DNA from: Halococcoides cellulosivorans | GTDB lineage: Archaea; Halobacteriota; Halobacteria; Halobacteriales; Haloarculaceae | Reading direction: 5' to 3' | DNA length: 64,000 nt | Assembly: GCF_003058365.1 (NCBI RefSeq) | Contig: NZ_CP028858.1 | Coordinates: 682,001-746,000 of the forward strand | Shown: positions 16,724 through 25,286 of the stretch, one piece after another | How the letters are laid out: each line of letters opens with the position of its first letter | Position numbering within the stretch: position 1 is the stretch's first letter | Made by a program: the position numbers and the translations under genes | The notes under the pieces: model-generated | What the model saw: the letters and a program-made list of their open reading frames with translations, nothing else | The model's database searches: none | What the model was told of the DNA's origin: nothing

Positions 16724-17467
16724 ATGGCCGAGTACGACGTCACGTTCATCGAGCACGACCACGATCGCGCCCGGTTTCTCGTCCGGGGCATCACGCCCGC
16801 GTTCGCGAACGGCATCCGCCGCGCGATGGTCGCGGACGTGCCCACGTTCAGCGTGGACACGATCCGCGTCATCGAGAACACCAGCGTGATGTTCGACGAG
16901 CAGATCGGCCTCCGTCTGGGGCTGGTCCCGCTGACGACCCCCGAGTCGGGCTACGTCGAGGGTGACACCGTCACGCTCTCTCTGGACGTCTCCGGGCCGG
17001 CGACGGCCTACTCGGGCGATCTGGTCTCGACGGACGAGGCGATCGTGCCGGCCAACGACGAGATTCCGGTCATCGACCTCAAAGAAGACCAGCGGATCGA
17101 ACTCGAAGCCGAGGCGGTGCTCGACTCCGGGCGGACCCACGCCAAACACCAGGGTGGCGTCGCGGTCGGCTATCGACACCTCCAGCGTGTCGTCGTCGAG
17201 GGCGACCGGGAGGCCTACGCCGACGACGAACGCCAGATCGTGCGCGGCGTCGTCGAGGACGACGGCGAGTTGATCCCGACCGAGGAGTTCGATCACGACC
17301 TGACCGAACTGTACCCGGACAAAGCAGTCCACGTCGAGGACATCGAGAACGCGTTCGTGTTCCACGTCGAGACCGACGAGTCGTTCTCGGCGGAACGCCT
17401 GGTGCTCGACGCCGTCGAATCTCTGGGGAATCGCGCGGACCAATTGAACGACGCAGTCCAACTGTAA
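16724..17467 (+). CDS. rpoD: DNA-directed RNA polymerase subunit Rpo3 (D)
   Basis: 247 residues. The N-terminal alpha-like dimerisation motif ([19 protein letters not shown]) and the insert domain match archaeal Rpo3, counterpart of bacterial alpha and eukaryotic Rpb3. Haloarchaeal Rpo3 proteins usually lack a complete 4Fe-4S cysteine set, and no cysteines are seen here. With subunit L it nucleates polymerase assembly. It is the last gene before tRNA-Leu. Confidence 0.96.
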   Translation: MAEYDVTFIEHDHDRARFLVRGITPAFANGIRRAMVADVPTFSVDTIRVIENTSVMFDEQIGLRLGLVPLTTPESGYVEGDTVTLSLDVSGPATAYSGDLVSTDEAIVPANDEIPVIDLKEDQRIELEAEAVLDSGRTHAKHQGGVAVGYRHLQRVVVEGDREAYADDERQIVRGVVEDDGELIPTEEFDHDLTELYPDKAVHVEDIENAFVFHVETDESFSAERLVLDAVESLGNRADQLNDAVQL

Positions 17468-17577
17468 GATGACTCACCACACCCCCGAGACGACCGGCGC
17501 TGCCCGAGACGGTGCGAGCGTCGCGTCCGTCCCGACCGAAAGGGGTATGTGGGTCGATCGGAAACCAATCGATGCGC

Positions 17578-17662
17578 GCAGGGATAGCCAAGTCAGGCCA
17601 ACGGCGCAGCGTTCAGGGCGCTGTCCCGTAGGGGTCCGCAGGTTCAAATCCTGCTCCCTGCA
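17578..17662 (+). tRNA. tRNA-Leu (CAG anticodon)
   Basis: A class II tRNA of 85 nt. The acceptor GCAGGGA pairs with TCCCTGC followed by discriminator A, the anticodon loop TTCAGGG gives CAG, and a long variable arm is present. It reads CUG, a heavily used leucine codon here. It lies 110 nt after rpoD and 18 nt before rpl18e, so it is probably processed from the operon transcript. Confidence 0.95.
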
Positions 17663-17668
17663 CTTTTC

Positions 17669-17674
17669 AGGAGG
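17669..17674 (+). promoter_or_regulatory. Shine-Dalgarno sequence before rpl18e
   Basis: AGGAGG lies 6 nt before the ATG at 17681, in the short tRNA-Leu to rpl18e spacer. It stands out because most starts in the window lack such a site, and it makes sense if tRNA processing leaves rpl18e with a short leader. Confidence 0.7.
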
Positions 17675-17680
17675 GACGTT

Positions 17681-18031
17681 ATGAGTAATACTAATTCGAG
17701 ACTCCACAGTCTCATCGCCGACCTGAAGGCGGCCGCCCGGCGGTCCGGCGGGGACGTCTGGGGCACGGTCGCAGACCGACTCGAGAAACCCCGGCGCACA
17801 CACGCCGAAGTCAACCTGGGGCGGATCGACCGCTACGCCCAGGACGACGAGACCGTCGTGGTGCCGGGCAAGGTCCTCGGGGCTGGCGCACTCCAGACGG
17901 AGGTTCGCGTCGCCGCAGTGGACTTCTCCGGGACGGCTGAGACGAAGATCGAACAGTCCGGCGAGACGCTCTCGCTCGAAGAAGCCCTCATCCGCAACCC
18001 CGAGGGCTCGAACGTCCGGGTGATCCGATGA
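17681..18031 (+). CDS. rpl18e: Ribosomal protein eL18
   Basis: 116 residues, the standard archaeal length. Conserved eL18/uL15-like features include [24 protein letters not shown] and the GSNVRVIR end. It is a 50S component and opens the eL18-uL13-uS9-Rpo10-Rpo6 segment. The stop overlaps the rpl13 start by 4 nt. Confidence 0.96.
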   Translation: MSNTNSRLHSLIADLKAAARRSGGDVWGTVADRLEKPRRTHAEVNLGRIDRYAQDDETVVVPGKVLGAGALQTEVRVAAVDFSGTAETKIEQSGETLSLEEALIRNPEGSNVRVIR

Positions 18032-18465
18032 ACGCCAACACCTTCGAGGCCGACGCGGTGATCGACGCCAAGGACTGCATCCTCGGGCGGGTCGCCAGCA
18101 CGGTCGCCGAACGCGCGCTCGACGGCGAACGGATCGCCGTCGTCAACGCCGAAGACGCCGTCATCACGGGTGACGACGAGGACATCGTCGAGACCTTCCG
18201 GACCCGTGTCGAGATCGGCTCCGATCGGGGGCCGCGCTCGGTCAAGCGACCGGACGCGCTGTTCAAGCGATCGATCCGGGGAATGTTGCCCCACAAGAAG
18301 CCTCGCGGTCGGACCGCTCTGGAGAACGTCCGGGTGTACGTGGGCAACCCCTACGACGACTCCGGGACGGTTCTGGAGGACACCTCGCTGGATCGGCTCT
18401 CGAACATCCGGTTCGTCCAGCTGGGCGAGGTCAGCGAACGCATTGGAGGCTCCGTGACATGGTAA
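18028..18465 (+). CDS. rpl13: Ribosomal protein uL13
   Basis: 145 residues. The motifs [19 protein letters not shown] and [13 protein letters not shown] match archaeal uL13, a 50S assembly protein. It overlaps rpl18e at the start (ATGA) and rps9 at the end by 7 nt, indicating tight translational coupling. Confidence 0.96.
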   Translation: MNANTFEADAVIDAKDCILGRVASTVAERALDGERIAVVNAEDAVITGDDEDIVETFRTRVEIGSDRGPRSVKRPDALFKRSIRGMLPHKKPRGRTALENVRVYVGNPYDDSGTVLEDTSLDRLSNIRFVQLGEVSERIGGSVTW

Positions 18466-18857
18466 CGAACACCTCAGGCAAGAAGAAGACCGCCGTCGCC
18501 CGCGCGACCGTCTCCGAGGGTGACGGCCGCGTCCGTATCGGTTCCCGCCCGGTCGAACTGGTCGACCCGGAGCTGGCGAAACTCAAGATGCTCGAGCCGT
18601 TCCGCATCGCCGCCGACGACCTGCGCGAAGCCGTCGACGTCGAGGTGACCGTCGAGGGCGGTGGCGTGATGGGCCAGGCCGACGCGGCCCGGACCGCCAT
18701 CGCGCGCGGCCTCGTCGAACACACCAACGACGCGGAACTCCGGGACGCCTTCATGTCGTTCGACCGCACCCTGCTGGTCAACGACGTGCGCCAGCCCGAG
18801 GCCAAGAAGTGGGGCGGTCCCGGCGCCCGCGCTCGATACCAAAAATCTTACCGCTAA
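18459..18857 (+). CDS. rps9: Ribosomal protein uS9
   Basis: 132 residues. The N-terminal [13 protein letters not shown] motif and the C-terminal RARYQKSYR tail that reaches the decoding centre are diagnostic. It is a 30S head protein, co-transcribed with uL13 and followed within 12 nt by rpoN. Confidence 0.97.
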   Translation: MVTNTSGKKKTAVARATVSEGDGRVRIGSRPVELVDPELAKLKMLEPFRIAADDLREAVDVEVTVEGGGVMGQADAARTAIARGLVEHTNDAELRDAFMSFDRTLLVNDVRQPEAKKWGGPGARARYQKSYR

Positions 18858-18869
18858 GGTGATCGGAAC

Positions 18870-19064
18870 ATGATGGTACCGGTCCGATGTTTCACCTGTG
18901 GCACCGTCGTCGCCGACGAGTGGGAGGAGTTCAAAGACCGCGCCCGCGAGGGCGACGAGGATCCCGAAGCCGTCCTGGACGAGCTCGGGGTGGACCGACA
19001 CTGCTGTCGGCGCATGCTCGTCTCGCATAAGGACCTCGTCGATATCGTGGCCCCCTACCAATAA
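18870..19064 (+). CDS. rpoN: DNA-directed RNA polymerase subunit Rpo10 (N)
   Basis: 64 residues. The zinc-binding CFTCGTV motif near the N-terminus and the HCCRRML motif are the hallmarks of RpoN/Rpb10. It binds the Rpo3-Rpo11 platform of RNA polymerase. Two consecutive ATGs are present and the first gives the usual MMVPVRCF start. The TAA stop overlaps the rpoK ATG. Confidence 0.96.
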   Translation: MMVPVRCFTCGTVVADEWEEFKDRAREGDEDPEAVLDELGVDRHCCRRMLVSHKDLVDIVAPYQ

Positions 19065-19240
19065 TGCCCCCCCAAACGACCAGCAGATACGAGAAAGCCC
19101 GTATGCTCGGCGCGCGGGCGCTGCAGGTGGCATACGGGGCACCGGTACTGATCGACACCGACCAGACCCAGCCGATCCTCATCGCCGCCGAGGAGTACGA
19201 CGCTGGCGTCCTCCCGTTTACGATCAACAGAGAGCAATAG
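19064..19240 (+). CDS. rpoK: DNA-directed RNA polymerase subunit Rpo6 (K)
   Basis: 58 residues, the normal size, and easily missed because it is short. The [20 protein letters not shown] motif followed by the acidic and terminal beta segment is characteristic of RpoK/Rpb6, which stabilises the clamp and largest subunit. The start overlaps the rpoN stop (TAATG); enolase follows after 16 nt. Confidence 0.95.
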   Translation: MPPQTTSRYEKARMLGARALQVAYGAPVLIDTDQTQPILIAAEEYDAGVLPFTINREQ

Positions 19241-19256
19241 CGAATACACTCAATCC

Positions 19257-20462
19257 ATGACACTTATCACCGACGTACGACTGCGACGCATCCTCGACTC
19301 GCGCGGAAACCCGACCGTCGAAGCGGAAGTCACCACCGAGAACGGTGGCTTCGGCCGCGGTGCGGCCCCGAGCGGTGCCTCCACGGGCGAGCACGAAGCG
19401 ATCGAACTGCCGGCGAGCGAGGCCATCGCGACGGCCCGCGACCACGTCGTCCCCCGCCTGGAGGGCGAGGTGTACGCCGCCGACCAGCGCGCGGTCGACG
19501 GTGTGCTCCACGCCGCCGACGGCACGGAGAACTTCTCGGAGATCGGTGCGAACTCCGCGGTCGCGATCAGCATGGCCGCCGCGAAGGCCGCGGCCGACGA
19601 ACTCGGCCTCCCGCTGTACCAGCACCTCGGTGGCGCGTTCCGTGGTGACCAGTTCCCCACGCCGCTGGGCAACGTGGTCGGCGGTGGCGAACACGCCGAG
19701 GAAGCGACCAACATCCAGGAGTTCCTCTCGGCTCCGGTCGGCGCACCGAGCGTCACGGACGCGATCTTCGCGAACGCGGAGGTTCACGACCGGATCAGTT
19801 CGATCCTCGAAGAGCGAGGCATTCCCTGTAACAAAGGCGACGAGGGCGCGTGGGCCCCGCCGATCGGCGACGACGAGGCCTTCGAGGTCCTCGAAGAGGC
19901 CACCAACGAGGTCGGCGAGGAGTTCGGCTTCGAAATTTCGTTCGGCCTCGACATGGCCGCCGCGGAGATGTACGACGCCGACGCCGACGAGTACGTCTAC
20001 GAGGGCGAGTCGAATCGATCGACCGACGAGCAGATCGACTACGTCGTCGAGATGGTCGAGGAGTACGACCTCGCCTACGTCGAGGACCCCCTCGACGAGA
20101 ACGACTTCGAGGCGTTCGCGGAACTGACCGACCGGGTCGGCGACCAGACGCTGATCTGTGGCGACGATCTCTACGTGACGAACGTCGAGCGCCTGCAGGA
20201 GGGCATCGACCTGGGGTCGTCGAACTCGATTCTGATCAAGCCCAACCAGATCGGCACGCTCTCGGACGCGGTCGACGCGATCGAACTCGGTGCCGAGAAC
20301 GGCATCGAGTCGGTCGTCTCGCACCGCTCCGGTGAGACCGAAGACACGACGATCGCACACCTGGCCGTCGGCGCCGCCGCGCCGTACATCAAGACCGGAA
20401 CGGTCGCCGGCGAGCGCACGGCCAAGCTGAACGAACTCATCCGCATCGAGGAGTCCGCCTGA
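19257..20462 (+). CDS. eno: Enolase (phosphopyruvate hydratase)
   Basis: 401 residues, archaeal size. The N-terminal [15 protein letters not shown], the metal-binding acidic residues (including [14 protein letters not shown] and [10 protein letters not shown]), the catalytic Lys in [10 protein letters not shown] and the SHRSGETED signature are all present. It interconverts 2-phosphoglycerate and phosphoenolpyruvate in glycolysis/gluconeogenesis. Its position between rpoK and rps2 is the conserved archaeal arrangement. Confidence 0.97.
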   Translation: MTLITDVRLRRILDSRGNPTVEAEVTTENGGFGRGAAPSGASTGEHEAIELPASEAIATARDHVVPRLEGEVYAADQRAVDGVLHAADGTENFSEIGANSAVAISMAAAKAAADELGLPLYQHLGGAFRGDQFPTPLGNVVGGGEHAEEATNIQEFLSAPVGAPSVTDAIFANAEVHDRISSILEERGIPCNKGDEGAWAPPIGDDEAFEVLEEATNEVGEEFGFEISFGLDMAAAEMYDADADEYVYEGESNRSTDEQIDYVVEMVEEYDLAYVEDPLDENDFEAFAELTDRVGDQTLICGDDLYVTNVERLQEGIDLGSSNSILIKPNQIGTLSDAVDAIELGAENGIESVVSHRSGETEDTTIAHLAVGAAAPYIKTGTVAGERTAKLNELIRIEESA

Positions 20463-20463
20463 T

Positions 20464-21288
20464 ATGAGCGACGACGAGGAGCAAGCCCAGACCGAGGAAT
20501 CGTCCGACGACGCGCCAGTCGTCGAAGAATCGCCCGACGAGACCGTCGGGGACGAAATCGTCGAGGAGGCCGCCGAGGCCCAGGCCGCCGCCGAAGCGGC
20601 CGACGAGGATGACGTCGAGCCTGCGGGAGACGAGACCGAGGGCGCCGATACGGCGCCTTCGGACGCCCCCGCGCAGCCCGCCGAGGACGTCATGCCCGAG
20701 GGCGAGGCTGCGGACCTGCTGATCCCCGTCGAGGACTACCTCGGCGCGGGGGTCCACATCGGGACCCAGCAGAAAACCGACGACATGGAGCGGTTCATCC
20801 ACCGCGTCCGGACCGACGGCCTCTACGTCCTCGACGTCAGCCGCACGGACGAGCGCATCCGCACGGCCGCGAGTTTTCTCGCGAACTACGACCCCGAGCA
20901 GATCCTCGTGGCCTCCTCGCGGCAGTACGGCCGCTACCCGGCCGAGAAGTTCGCGGACGCCGTCGGGGCCCGCGCCCGGACCGGCCGATTCATCCCGGGG
21001 ACGCTGACCAACCCCGACTACGAGGGCTACATCGAGCCGGACGTCGTGGTCGTCACCGACCCGATCGGTGACGCTCAGGCCGTCAAGGAAGCCATCACGG
21101 TCGGCATCCCGGTCATCGCGATGTGTGACTCCAACAACACCATCGGGAACGTCGATCTCGTGGTGCCGACGAACAACAAGGGCCGCAAGGCGCTGTCGGT
21201 CGTCTACTGGCTGCTCGCCAACGAGACGCTCGACCGCCGCGGCGCCGAACCGGCGTACGCGCTGGCCGACTTCGAGAGCGACCTGTAG
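20464..21288 (+). CDS. rps2: Ribosomal protein uS2
   Basis: 274 residues. The uS2 domain starts near residue 85 ([20 protein letters not shown]) and includes [16 protein letters not shown] and [20 protein letters not shown] long Asp/Glu/Ala-rich N-terminal extension (1-80) is a known feature of haloarchaeal uS2 and is probably disordered. It is a 30S protein near the anti-Shine-Dalgarno region, starting 1 nt after eno. Confidence 0.95.
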   Translation: MSDDEEQAQTEESSDDAPVVEESPDETVGDEIVEEAAEAQAAAEAADEDDVEPAGDETEGADTAPSDAPAQPAEDVMPEGEAADLLIPVEDYLGAGVHIGTQQKTDDMERFIHRVRTDGLYVLDVSRTDERIRTAASFLANYDPEQILVASSRQYGRYPAEKFADAVGARARTGRFIPGTLTNPDYEGYIEPDVVVVTDPIGDAQAVKEAITVGIPVIAMCDSNNTIGNVDLVVPTNNKGRKALSVVYWLLANETLDRRGAEPAYALADFESDL

Positions 21289-21356
21289 ACTTCGGGCGGC
21301 TTGCTTCTCGTCGCTCGGTTCGTGAGTCTGAAACGCCTGTCTCTCCTGGCGGTACT

Positions 21357-21983
21357 GTGACCGACATCGAGCCAATAGCGTGGACAGAGGGTGGCTACGC
21401 CGACCCGGAACGTGACCTCGACGCCGCGAGCGTCGCTGAGATGGCCCATCAGAGTGCCCACCTCCTCCATCAGCACGGCCTCCGCGCGGGCGGGCGCCTC
21501 GCCGTGGTCGACGGTGTGGGCCCGTCGCTGCCTGCCGTGCTCGGGACGCTCGCGGCCTGGAGCCTGGGCGCACGCGTGTGCGTCGAGCCTGGCGACGCCG
21601 ACGTCGCCTTCGCGCCGACCGGCCACGCCCTCGACGCCGACCCGGCCCGTCGGGTCGTCCGGTACGGCGGTGATCCGCCACCCGACGCGATCGGCTTCGA
21701 GCGCCACCTCTGGGGGGAGAACACCGTTCCGCCACCGGAATCTGTCGGCCCGGAGACGCCGGCGGTCGACGGGGTCGATCACGCGACGGTCGCCGCGGCG
21801 GCCCGCGCGGTCGCCGCGGAGTCCGACGCCGAGCACGTGACGATCGAGGGATCGATCGACGGGCCCGCCGCGCTCGTCGCCGCGTGCGCGGTGCCGGTCG
21901 TCGCGGGCCGCTGGGTGGGGCCAGAGGGGACTCCGATCGACCGCGAGCGCGTGGAGCGCGCGCTCGACGAGGCGTCGGGGTGA
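21357..21983 (+). CDS. Truncated acyl-CoA synthetase-like (AMP-binding N-lobe) protein
   Basis: 208 residues from a GTG start. The segment HQHGLRAGGRLAVVDGVGPSLPAVLGTLAAWSLGARV resembles the first subdomain of ANL-family adenylating enzymes. The phosphate-binding loop, the adenylation-site motifs and the C-terminal lobe are missing, so it is unlikely to activate an acid alone. It occupies the place after rps2 where mevalonate kinase lies in some other haloarchaea. It is either a specialised short family or a decayed synthetase; the family link is moderate. Confidence 0.5.
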   Translation: MTDIEPIAWTEGGYADPERDLDAASVAEMAHQSAHLLHQHGLRAGGRLAVVDGVGPSLPAVLGTLAAWSLGARVCVEPGDADVAFAPTGHALDADPARRVVRYGGDPPPDAIGFERHLWGENTVPPPESVGPETPAVDGVDHATVAAAARAVAAESDAEHVTIEGSIDGPAALVAACAVPVVAGRWVGPEGTPIDRERVERALDEASG

Positions 21984-22067
21984 ACTGACCCCGGGTTCGA
22001 TCGGTCGTCTCGACGCACCGTTCCGCCCGCCGCCAGCTTCAGGGCCGCTCGGGTCTGTCACTCGGAT

Positions 22068-22448
22068 ATGCAGCCACGAACGTTCCTTCGTCTCGACGGG
22101 GCCGCCGTCTTCGCGCTGGCGGTCGGCGGGTACCTCTGGCTCGACGGCCCGATCTGGATGCTCCTCGTCCTGGCGCTGGCGCCCGATCTGTCGATGGTCG
22201 TCTACCTCGCGGGCCCGCGGGTCGGGAGTCTGGGCTACAACGTCGTCCACAGCTATACGGTCCCGCTCGCGATCGGCGCGGCGGGCGTCTGGCTGGACGC
22301 GCGACTCGCCCTCTTGATCGCGCTGATCTGGATCGGGCATATCGGCGCGGATCGGCTGGTCGGCTACGGCCTGAAATACGAGTCTGGATTCACAGAGACG
22401 CATCTCTCGACGCAGCCGGTTCCGACCGAGGTACTCGACGAGACGTAG
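22068..22448 (+). CDS. DUF4260 family membrane protein
   Basis: 126 residues with about four membrane helices. The motifs WMLLVLALAPDLSMVVYLAGPRVG, YNVVHSY and WIGHIGADRLVGYGLKY match the DUF4260 family, small integral membrane proteins of unknown function found in bacteria and haloarchaea. The frame closes just before the HicBA promoter. Confidence 0.85.
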   Translation: MQPRTFLRLDGAAVFALAVGGYLWLDGPIWMLLVLALAPDLSMVVYLAGPRVGSLGYNVVHSYTVPLAIGAAGVWLDARLALLIALIWIGHIGADRLVGYGLKYESGFTETHLSTQPVPTEVLDET

Positions 22449-22530
22449 TGCTCTCCCGACCGTGGTTCACTCCGGACGGACGCCACGAGCGTCGCGGCCA
22501 GACCGACCGATCGGTCGTTGCTCACCGCAC

Positions 22531-22537
22531 GTTTAAC
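22531..22537 (+). promoter_or_regulatory. TATA-like box for the hicBA pair
   Basis: GTTTAAC lies 25-31 nt before the hicB ATG at 22562, a leaderless-type spacing. Confidence 0.45.
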
Positions 22538-22561
22538 TGGCCGCCGTGCCTTTCTGGAATC

Positions 22562-22846
22562 ATGAGCATCGACGCGGACGATTCCCGGGAGGAAACCGGT
22601 GTCCTCCCCGTCGACATTTCGCTCACCCTCGGTGAGGGTGGTGAGTTGTGGGTCGCACGCGACGAGGACACGGGTGTCACCTCCCAGGGCCCGACCCGCG
22701 AGGCCGCCCTCGACAACCTCGACGAGGCGGTGGCTGGCTATCGTGGGGCTGGTGAACCGCCGAGCGATGCGGACCTCCGCGAGGCGGGCATCGATCCGGA
22801 GCGCAACGAGTCCGGGTCGATCGACGAGTCGGATATCTTCGAGTGA
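22562..22846 (+). CDS. hicB: HicB-family antitoxin
   Basis: 94 residues from the ATG at 22562. The partial RNase-H-like HicB fold is visible: DISLTLGEGGELWVARDEDTGVTSQGPTREAALDNLDEAV. An acidic C-terminal tail follows. HicB proteins bind and block the HicA ribonuclease and often repress their own promoter. The next gene, 3 nt downstream, encodes the matching HicA-like toxin. Confidence 0.85.
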   Translation: MSIDADDSREETGVLPVDISLTLGEGGELWVARDEDTGVTSQGPTREAALDNLDEAVAGYRGAGEPPSDADLREAGIDPERNESGSIDESDIFE

Positions 22847-22849
22847 GCG

Positions 22850-23104
22850 ATGACTCGCGGACCGTTTTCCGGGGTCGAGGTCGTCACTGAGATGGTGAAC
22901 AGCGGGATTTTCGAGTGGGATCGGACGACCGGTGATCACGCGATCCTTCGATGGGAACCACCCGCAGATCACGACAGTGACGCTCGAACCGTTCCCGTCC
23001 CACTGCACGACGAACTCGATCGCGGCACGCTCAGGAGCATTGCCGATCAGGCGGGGGCGCGGGAGTTCGATGCGTTCTGTGAGTGGATCGACCGAAATCG
23101 CTGA
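22850..23104 (+). CDS. hicA: HicA-family mRNA interferase toxin
   Basis: 84 residues with the double-stranded-RNA-binding-like HicA pattern: SGVEVVTEMVNSGIFEWDRTTGDHAIL with the catalytic-type His30, then RTVPVPLHDELDRGTLRSIADQAGA. HicA cleaves mRNA when not bound by HicB. The gene order (antitoxin first) is reversed compared with many bacterial hicAB loci but common in haloarchaea. Converges on the membrane-protein gene at 23126. Confidence 0.85.
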   Translation: MTRGPFSGVEVVTEMVNSGIFEWDRTTGDHAILRWEPPADHDSDARTVPVPLHDELDRGTLRSIADQAGAREFDAFCEWIDRNR

Positions 23105-23125
23105 GAACTGTCCCGCTCGCCCGTC

Positions 23126-23866
23126 TCACTCCGGCCGAACGTACGCCGCGAGCGTCGCGACGATGCCGAGCAGCCAGCCGACCGGGACCGACAGCATGAC
23201 CCAGAGCGCGACGATGGTCGCGCCCTCCAGGTCGAACGTTCGGACGAACCAGTCTCTGACGCCCAGCGGCGCGAGAACGTGCGCTCGTCCCCACGCGGCG
23301 ATCGAGGAACTCAGTGGCTCGATCACCTCGTAGACGGGCGCGTAGAAGAGTGCGGCGACGACCGGCGGGAGGACGAATGCGGTCACCGCCAGCGGGTACG
23401 CGATCACGACCGTCGAGACCCGGCCCCCGTAGGTGCCCGTGAGGTAGGCTCCGCCCGCGGCGACGACGGCGACGACGCTCGCCACCGCGACCGCGAGGAA
23501 TCCGCCCGCGACGACGCCGAGTTCGTATCTGACGAGCAGGCTCAACCCGCCCCAGGCGATCGCCGCCAGCACGAGTACGCCGACCAATCCGATCCGGGTG
23601 GCCAGCGAGTCGAGTTTGACCGCCTGAAACCGGATCACGTAGCCCGCGAGGACGAACGGATAGAGCACGGCGATGACGACGGCCCCGATCGCCGCCCAGA
23701 GCCGATAGGTGGCCATGCCGGCGGTCGTCGAGGGCTTCCACTTGCCGAGCACCGACTGACTGGCGTTCAACTGTCTGGGATAGCGGATCTCCATCCAGGT
23801 CTCGTGCAGCCGCTTGAGATCGACCACCAGCCCGCCGACGAGGCCTGTCCCGCTCCCGTTGCTCAT
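23126..23866 (-). CDS. Polytopic membrane protein, unknown function
   Basis: 246 residues. A short soluble N-terminus (LVVDLKRLHETWMEIRYPRQ, about 12-45) is followed by roughly six hydrophobic helices. No transporter signature is evident. It is divergent from the Cas4-like gene with about 85 nt between them. The ATG at 23866 gives a plausible cytosolic N-terminal tail. Probably a haloarchaea-specific conserved membrane protein. Confidence 0.65.
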   Translation of the reverse strand: MSNGSGTGLVGGLVVDLKRLHETWMEIRYPRQLNASQSVLGKWKPSTTAGMATYRLWAAIGAVVIAVLYPFVLAGYVIRFQAVKLDSLATRIGLVGVLVLAAIAWGGLSLLVRYELGVVAGGFLAVAVASVVAVVAAGGAYLTGTYGGRVSTVVIAYPLAVTAFVLPPVVAALFYAPVYEVIEPLSSSIAAWGRAHVLAPLGVRDWFVRTFDLEGATIVALWVMLSVPVGWLLGIVATLAAYVRPE

Positions 23867-23951
23867 AGCTACAGTTCGGGCGCCCCCCGCTTATCGTTCA
23901 CGACTCTCCACGATCGGAAGGATTTCTGGCTCTCGGCGTGTCGATCCCGGT

Positions 23952-24605
23952 GTGCCATCGTTTCGGGACCTCGAACGGGCCGCGTACTGTCCGCGCCAGC
24001 AGTACTACCACGAGCGTCGCGACGCCGAGCCGACGGTGCCAGAGCGCGTCACGGCCCGCCGCGCGATCGCCTTCGAGTACGAGCGCCTCCTTGCCGACCG
24101 GGTGGCCCGCCGCGAGGCTCCGCTCGCGGTCGACCCCGCGGTCTGGCGCGAGCGCATGGACCGCGCTCGCGAGCGATGCGATCGCTTTGCCGACCTGGTC
24201 GATCCCCCGGCGACGGAGGTGTACATCGAGGGCAGCGATGCCGGCGGCATCGTCCACAAACTCCTCACCGACCCGCCCGAACCGGTGCTCGTCAGCGCGG
24301 GCACCCCACCGGAGACCGGGGTGTACGACCCGCAATCCGTCCGGGCGACCGCCGCCGCACAGGCGCTGGCCGACCGTGAGGGACCCGTCGAGCACGCGAC
24401 CGTCGAGTATCCCGCCGTCGGGCGGATCCGCCGGATCGCGATCGGAGCGCGACGACGCGGGCGGTATCGCGAGGTCTGCCGGACGGTCGCCGCGATGGAG
24501 GATCCGCCCCCACGGATCGACAGTACGTCGAAATGCGAGGCCTGTGAGTTCCAGGAGACGTGCGGGACGCCGACGCGGTCGGTCCGGTCACTCCTCGGCC
24601 TGTAG
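23952..24605 (+). CDS. Cas4-like PD-(D/E)XK nuclease family protein (stand-alone)
   Basis: 217 residues from a GTG at 23952. An N-terminal cysteine in FRDLERAAYCPRQQYY and a C-terminal cluster CEACEFQETC match the four-cysteine iron-sulfur layout of Cas4/AddB-like nucleases. The PD-(D/E)XK core is weak: I see EHATVEYPAVGR but no clear ExK, so activity is uncertain. No CRISPR array or other cas gene is in the window, so it is probably a stand-alone DNA-processing protein. Its last 18 nt overlap the convergent Sua5 gene. Confidence 0.65.
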   Translation: MPSFRDLERAAYCPRQQYYHERRDAEPTVPERVTARRAIAFEYERLLADRVARREAPLAVDPAVWRERMDRARERCDRFADLVDPPATEVYIEGSDAGGIVHKLLTDPPEPVLVSAGTPPETGVYDPQSVRATAAAQALADREGPVEHATVEYPAVGRIRRIAIGARRRGRYREVCRTVAAMEDPPPRIDSTSKCEACEFQETCGTPTRSVRSLLGL

Positions 24606-25169
24606 CCACTCCCGAACCGCGTCGGCAGCGGCCCCCGGGCGGTGGATTTCCCGCTGTTCGACGTCGACGACCGTCGAGGGCGCGCCCGATCCCCGCCCGC
24701 CGTCGAGGACGACCGCCGCGTCCTCGATGTCGGGGTCGATCTCGGCGGCCGTCGTCGGCGCGCGGTCGCCACTGGGGTTCGCACTCGTCGCCGTGAGCGG
24801 GCCCGTCTGGGCGAGCAGGTCCCGAGCGATCGGGTGATCGGGAATCCGGACCCCGACCCGATCGCGGCCACCGGTCAACGCGTCCGGGACGACCGATCGC
24901 TTCTGGACGACGAGTGTCACCGGGCCGGGCAGGAACGCCGTTGCGAACGCCGTCTCGCGTCCTCCGAGGTGGACGTACTCCGCCGCACTATCGAGGTCCG
25001 GCACGGCCATCGAGATCGGTCGATCCCGATCGCGCCCCTTCGCCTCGAAGACGCTGCTCACGGCCCGTTCGTCGAGGGCGTCGGCGCCGAGGCCGTAGAC
25101 GGTCTCGGTGGGGTAGACGACCAACTCGCCGCGTTCGATCGCGGAGACGGCGGCGTCGAGACTGGGCAT
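24588..25169 (-). CDS. L-threonylcarbamoyladenylate synthase (Sua5/YrdC family)
   Basis: 193 residues from the ATG at 25169. YrdC-domain motifs are clear: VVYPTETVYGLGADAL, KGRDRDRPISM, FLPGPVTLVV and TSANPSG. The enzyme makes threonylcarbamoyl-AMP from threonine, bicarbonate and ATP for the t6A37 modification of ANN-decoding tRNAs. The extra C-terminal Sua5 domain is absent. It is divergent from the CNNM-like gene at 25287 and overlaps the Cas4-like gene tail-to-tail by 18 nt. Confidence 0.92.
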   Translation of the reverse strand: MPSLDAAVSAIERGELVVYPTETVYGLGADALDERAVSSVFEAKGRDRDRPISMAVPDLDSAAEYVHLGGRETAFATAFLPGPVTLVVQKRSVVPDALTGGRDRVGVRIPDHPIARDLLAQTGPLTATSANPSGDRAPTTAAEIDPDIEDAAVVLDGGRGSGAPSTVVDVEQREIHRPGAAADAVREWLQAEE

Positions 25170-25252
25170 ACGCGTTCGGAGGACTGGCGCTCCAAAATGG
25201 CTCCCGGATTCGTCTGGGGCCGCTGGACGGCAGCGAACGACGCGAGGGCAAC

Positions 25253-25262
25253 CCTTAATTTT
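25253..25262 (+). promoter_or_regulatory. TATA-like box for the CNNM/CorC-like gene
   Basis: CCTTAATTTT is centred about 29 nt before the ATG at 25287, in the spacer shared with the divergent Sua5 gene. Confidence 0.45.
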
Positions 25263-25286
25263 GGGGCGCGGAAACGTTTTCGTCCG

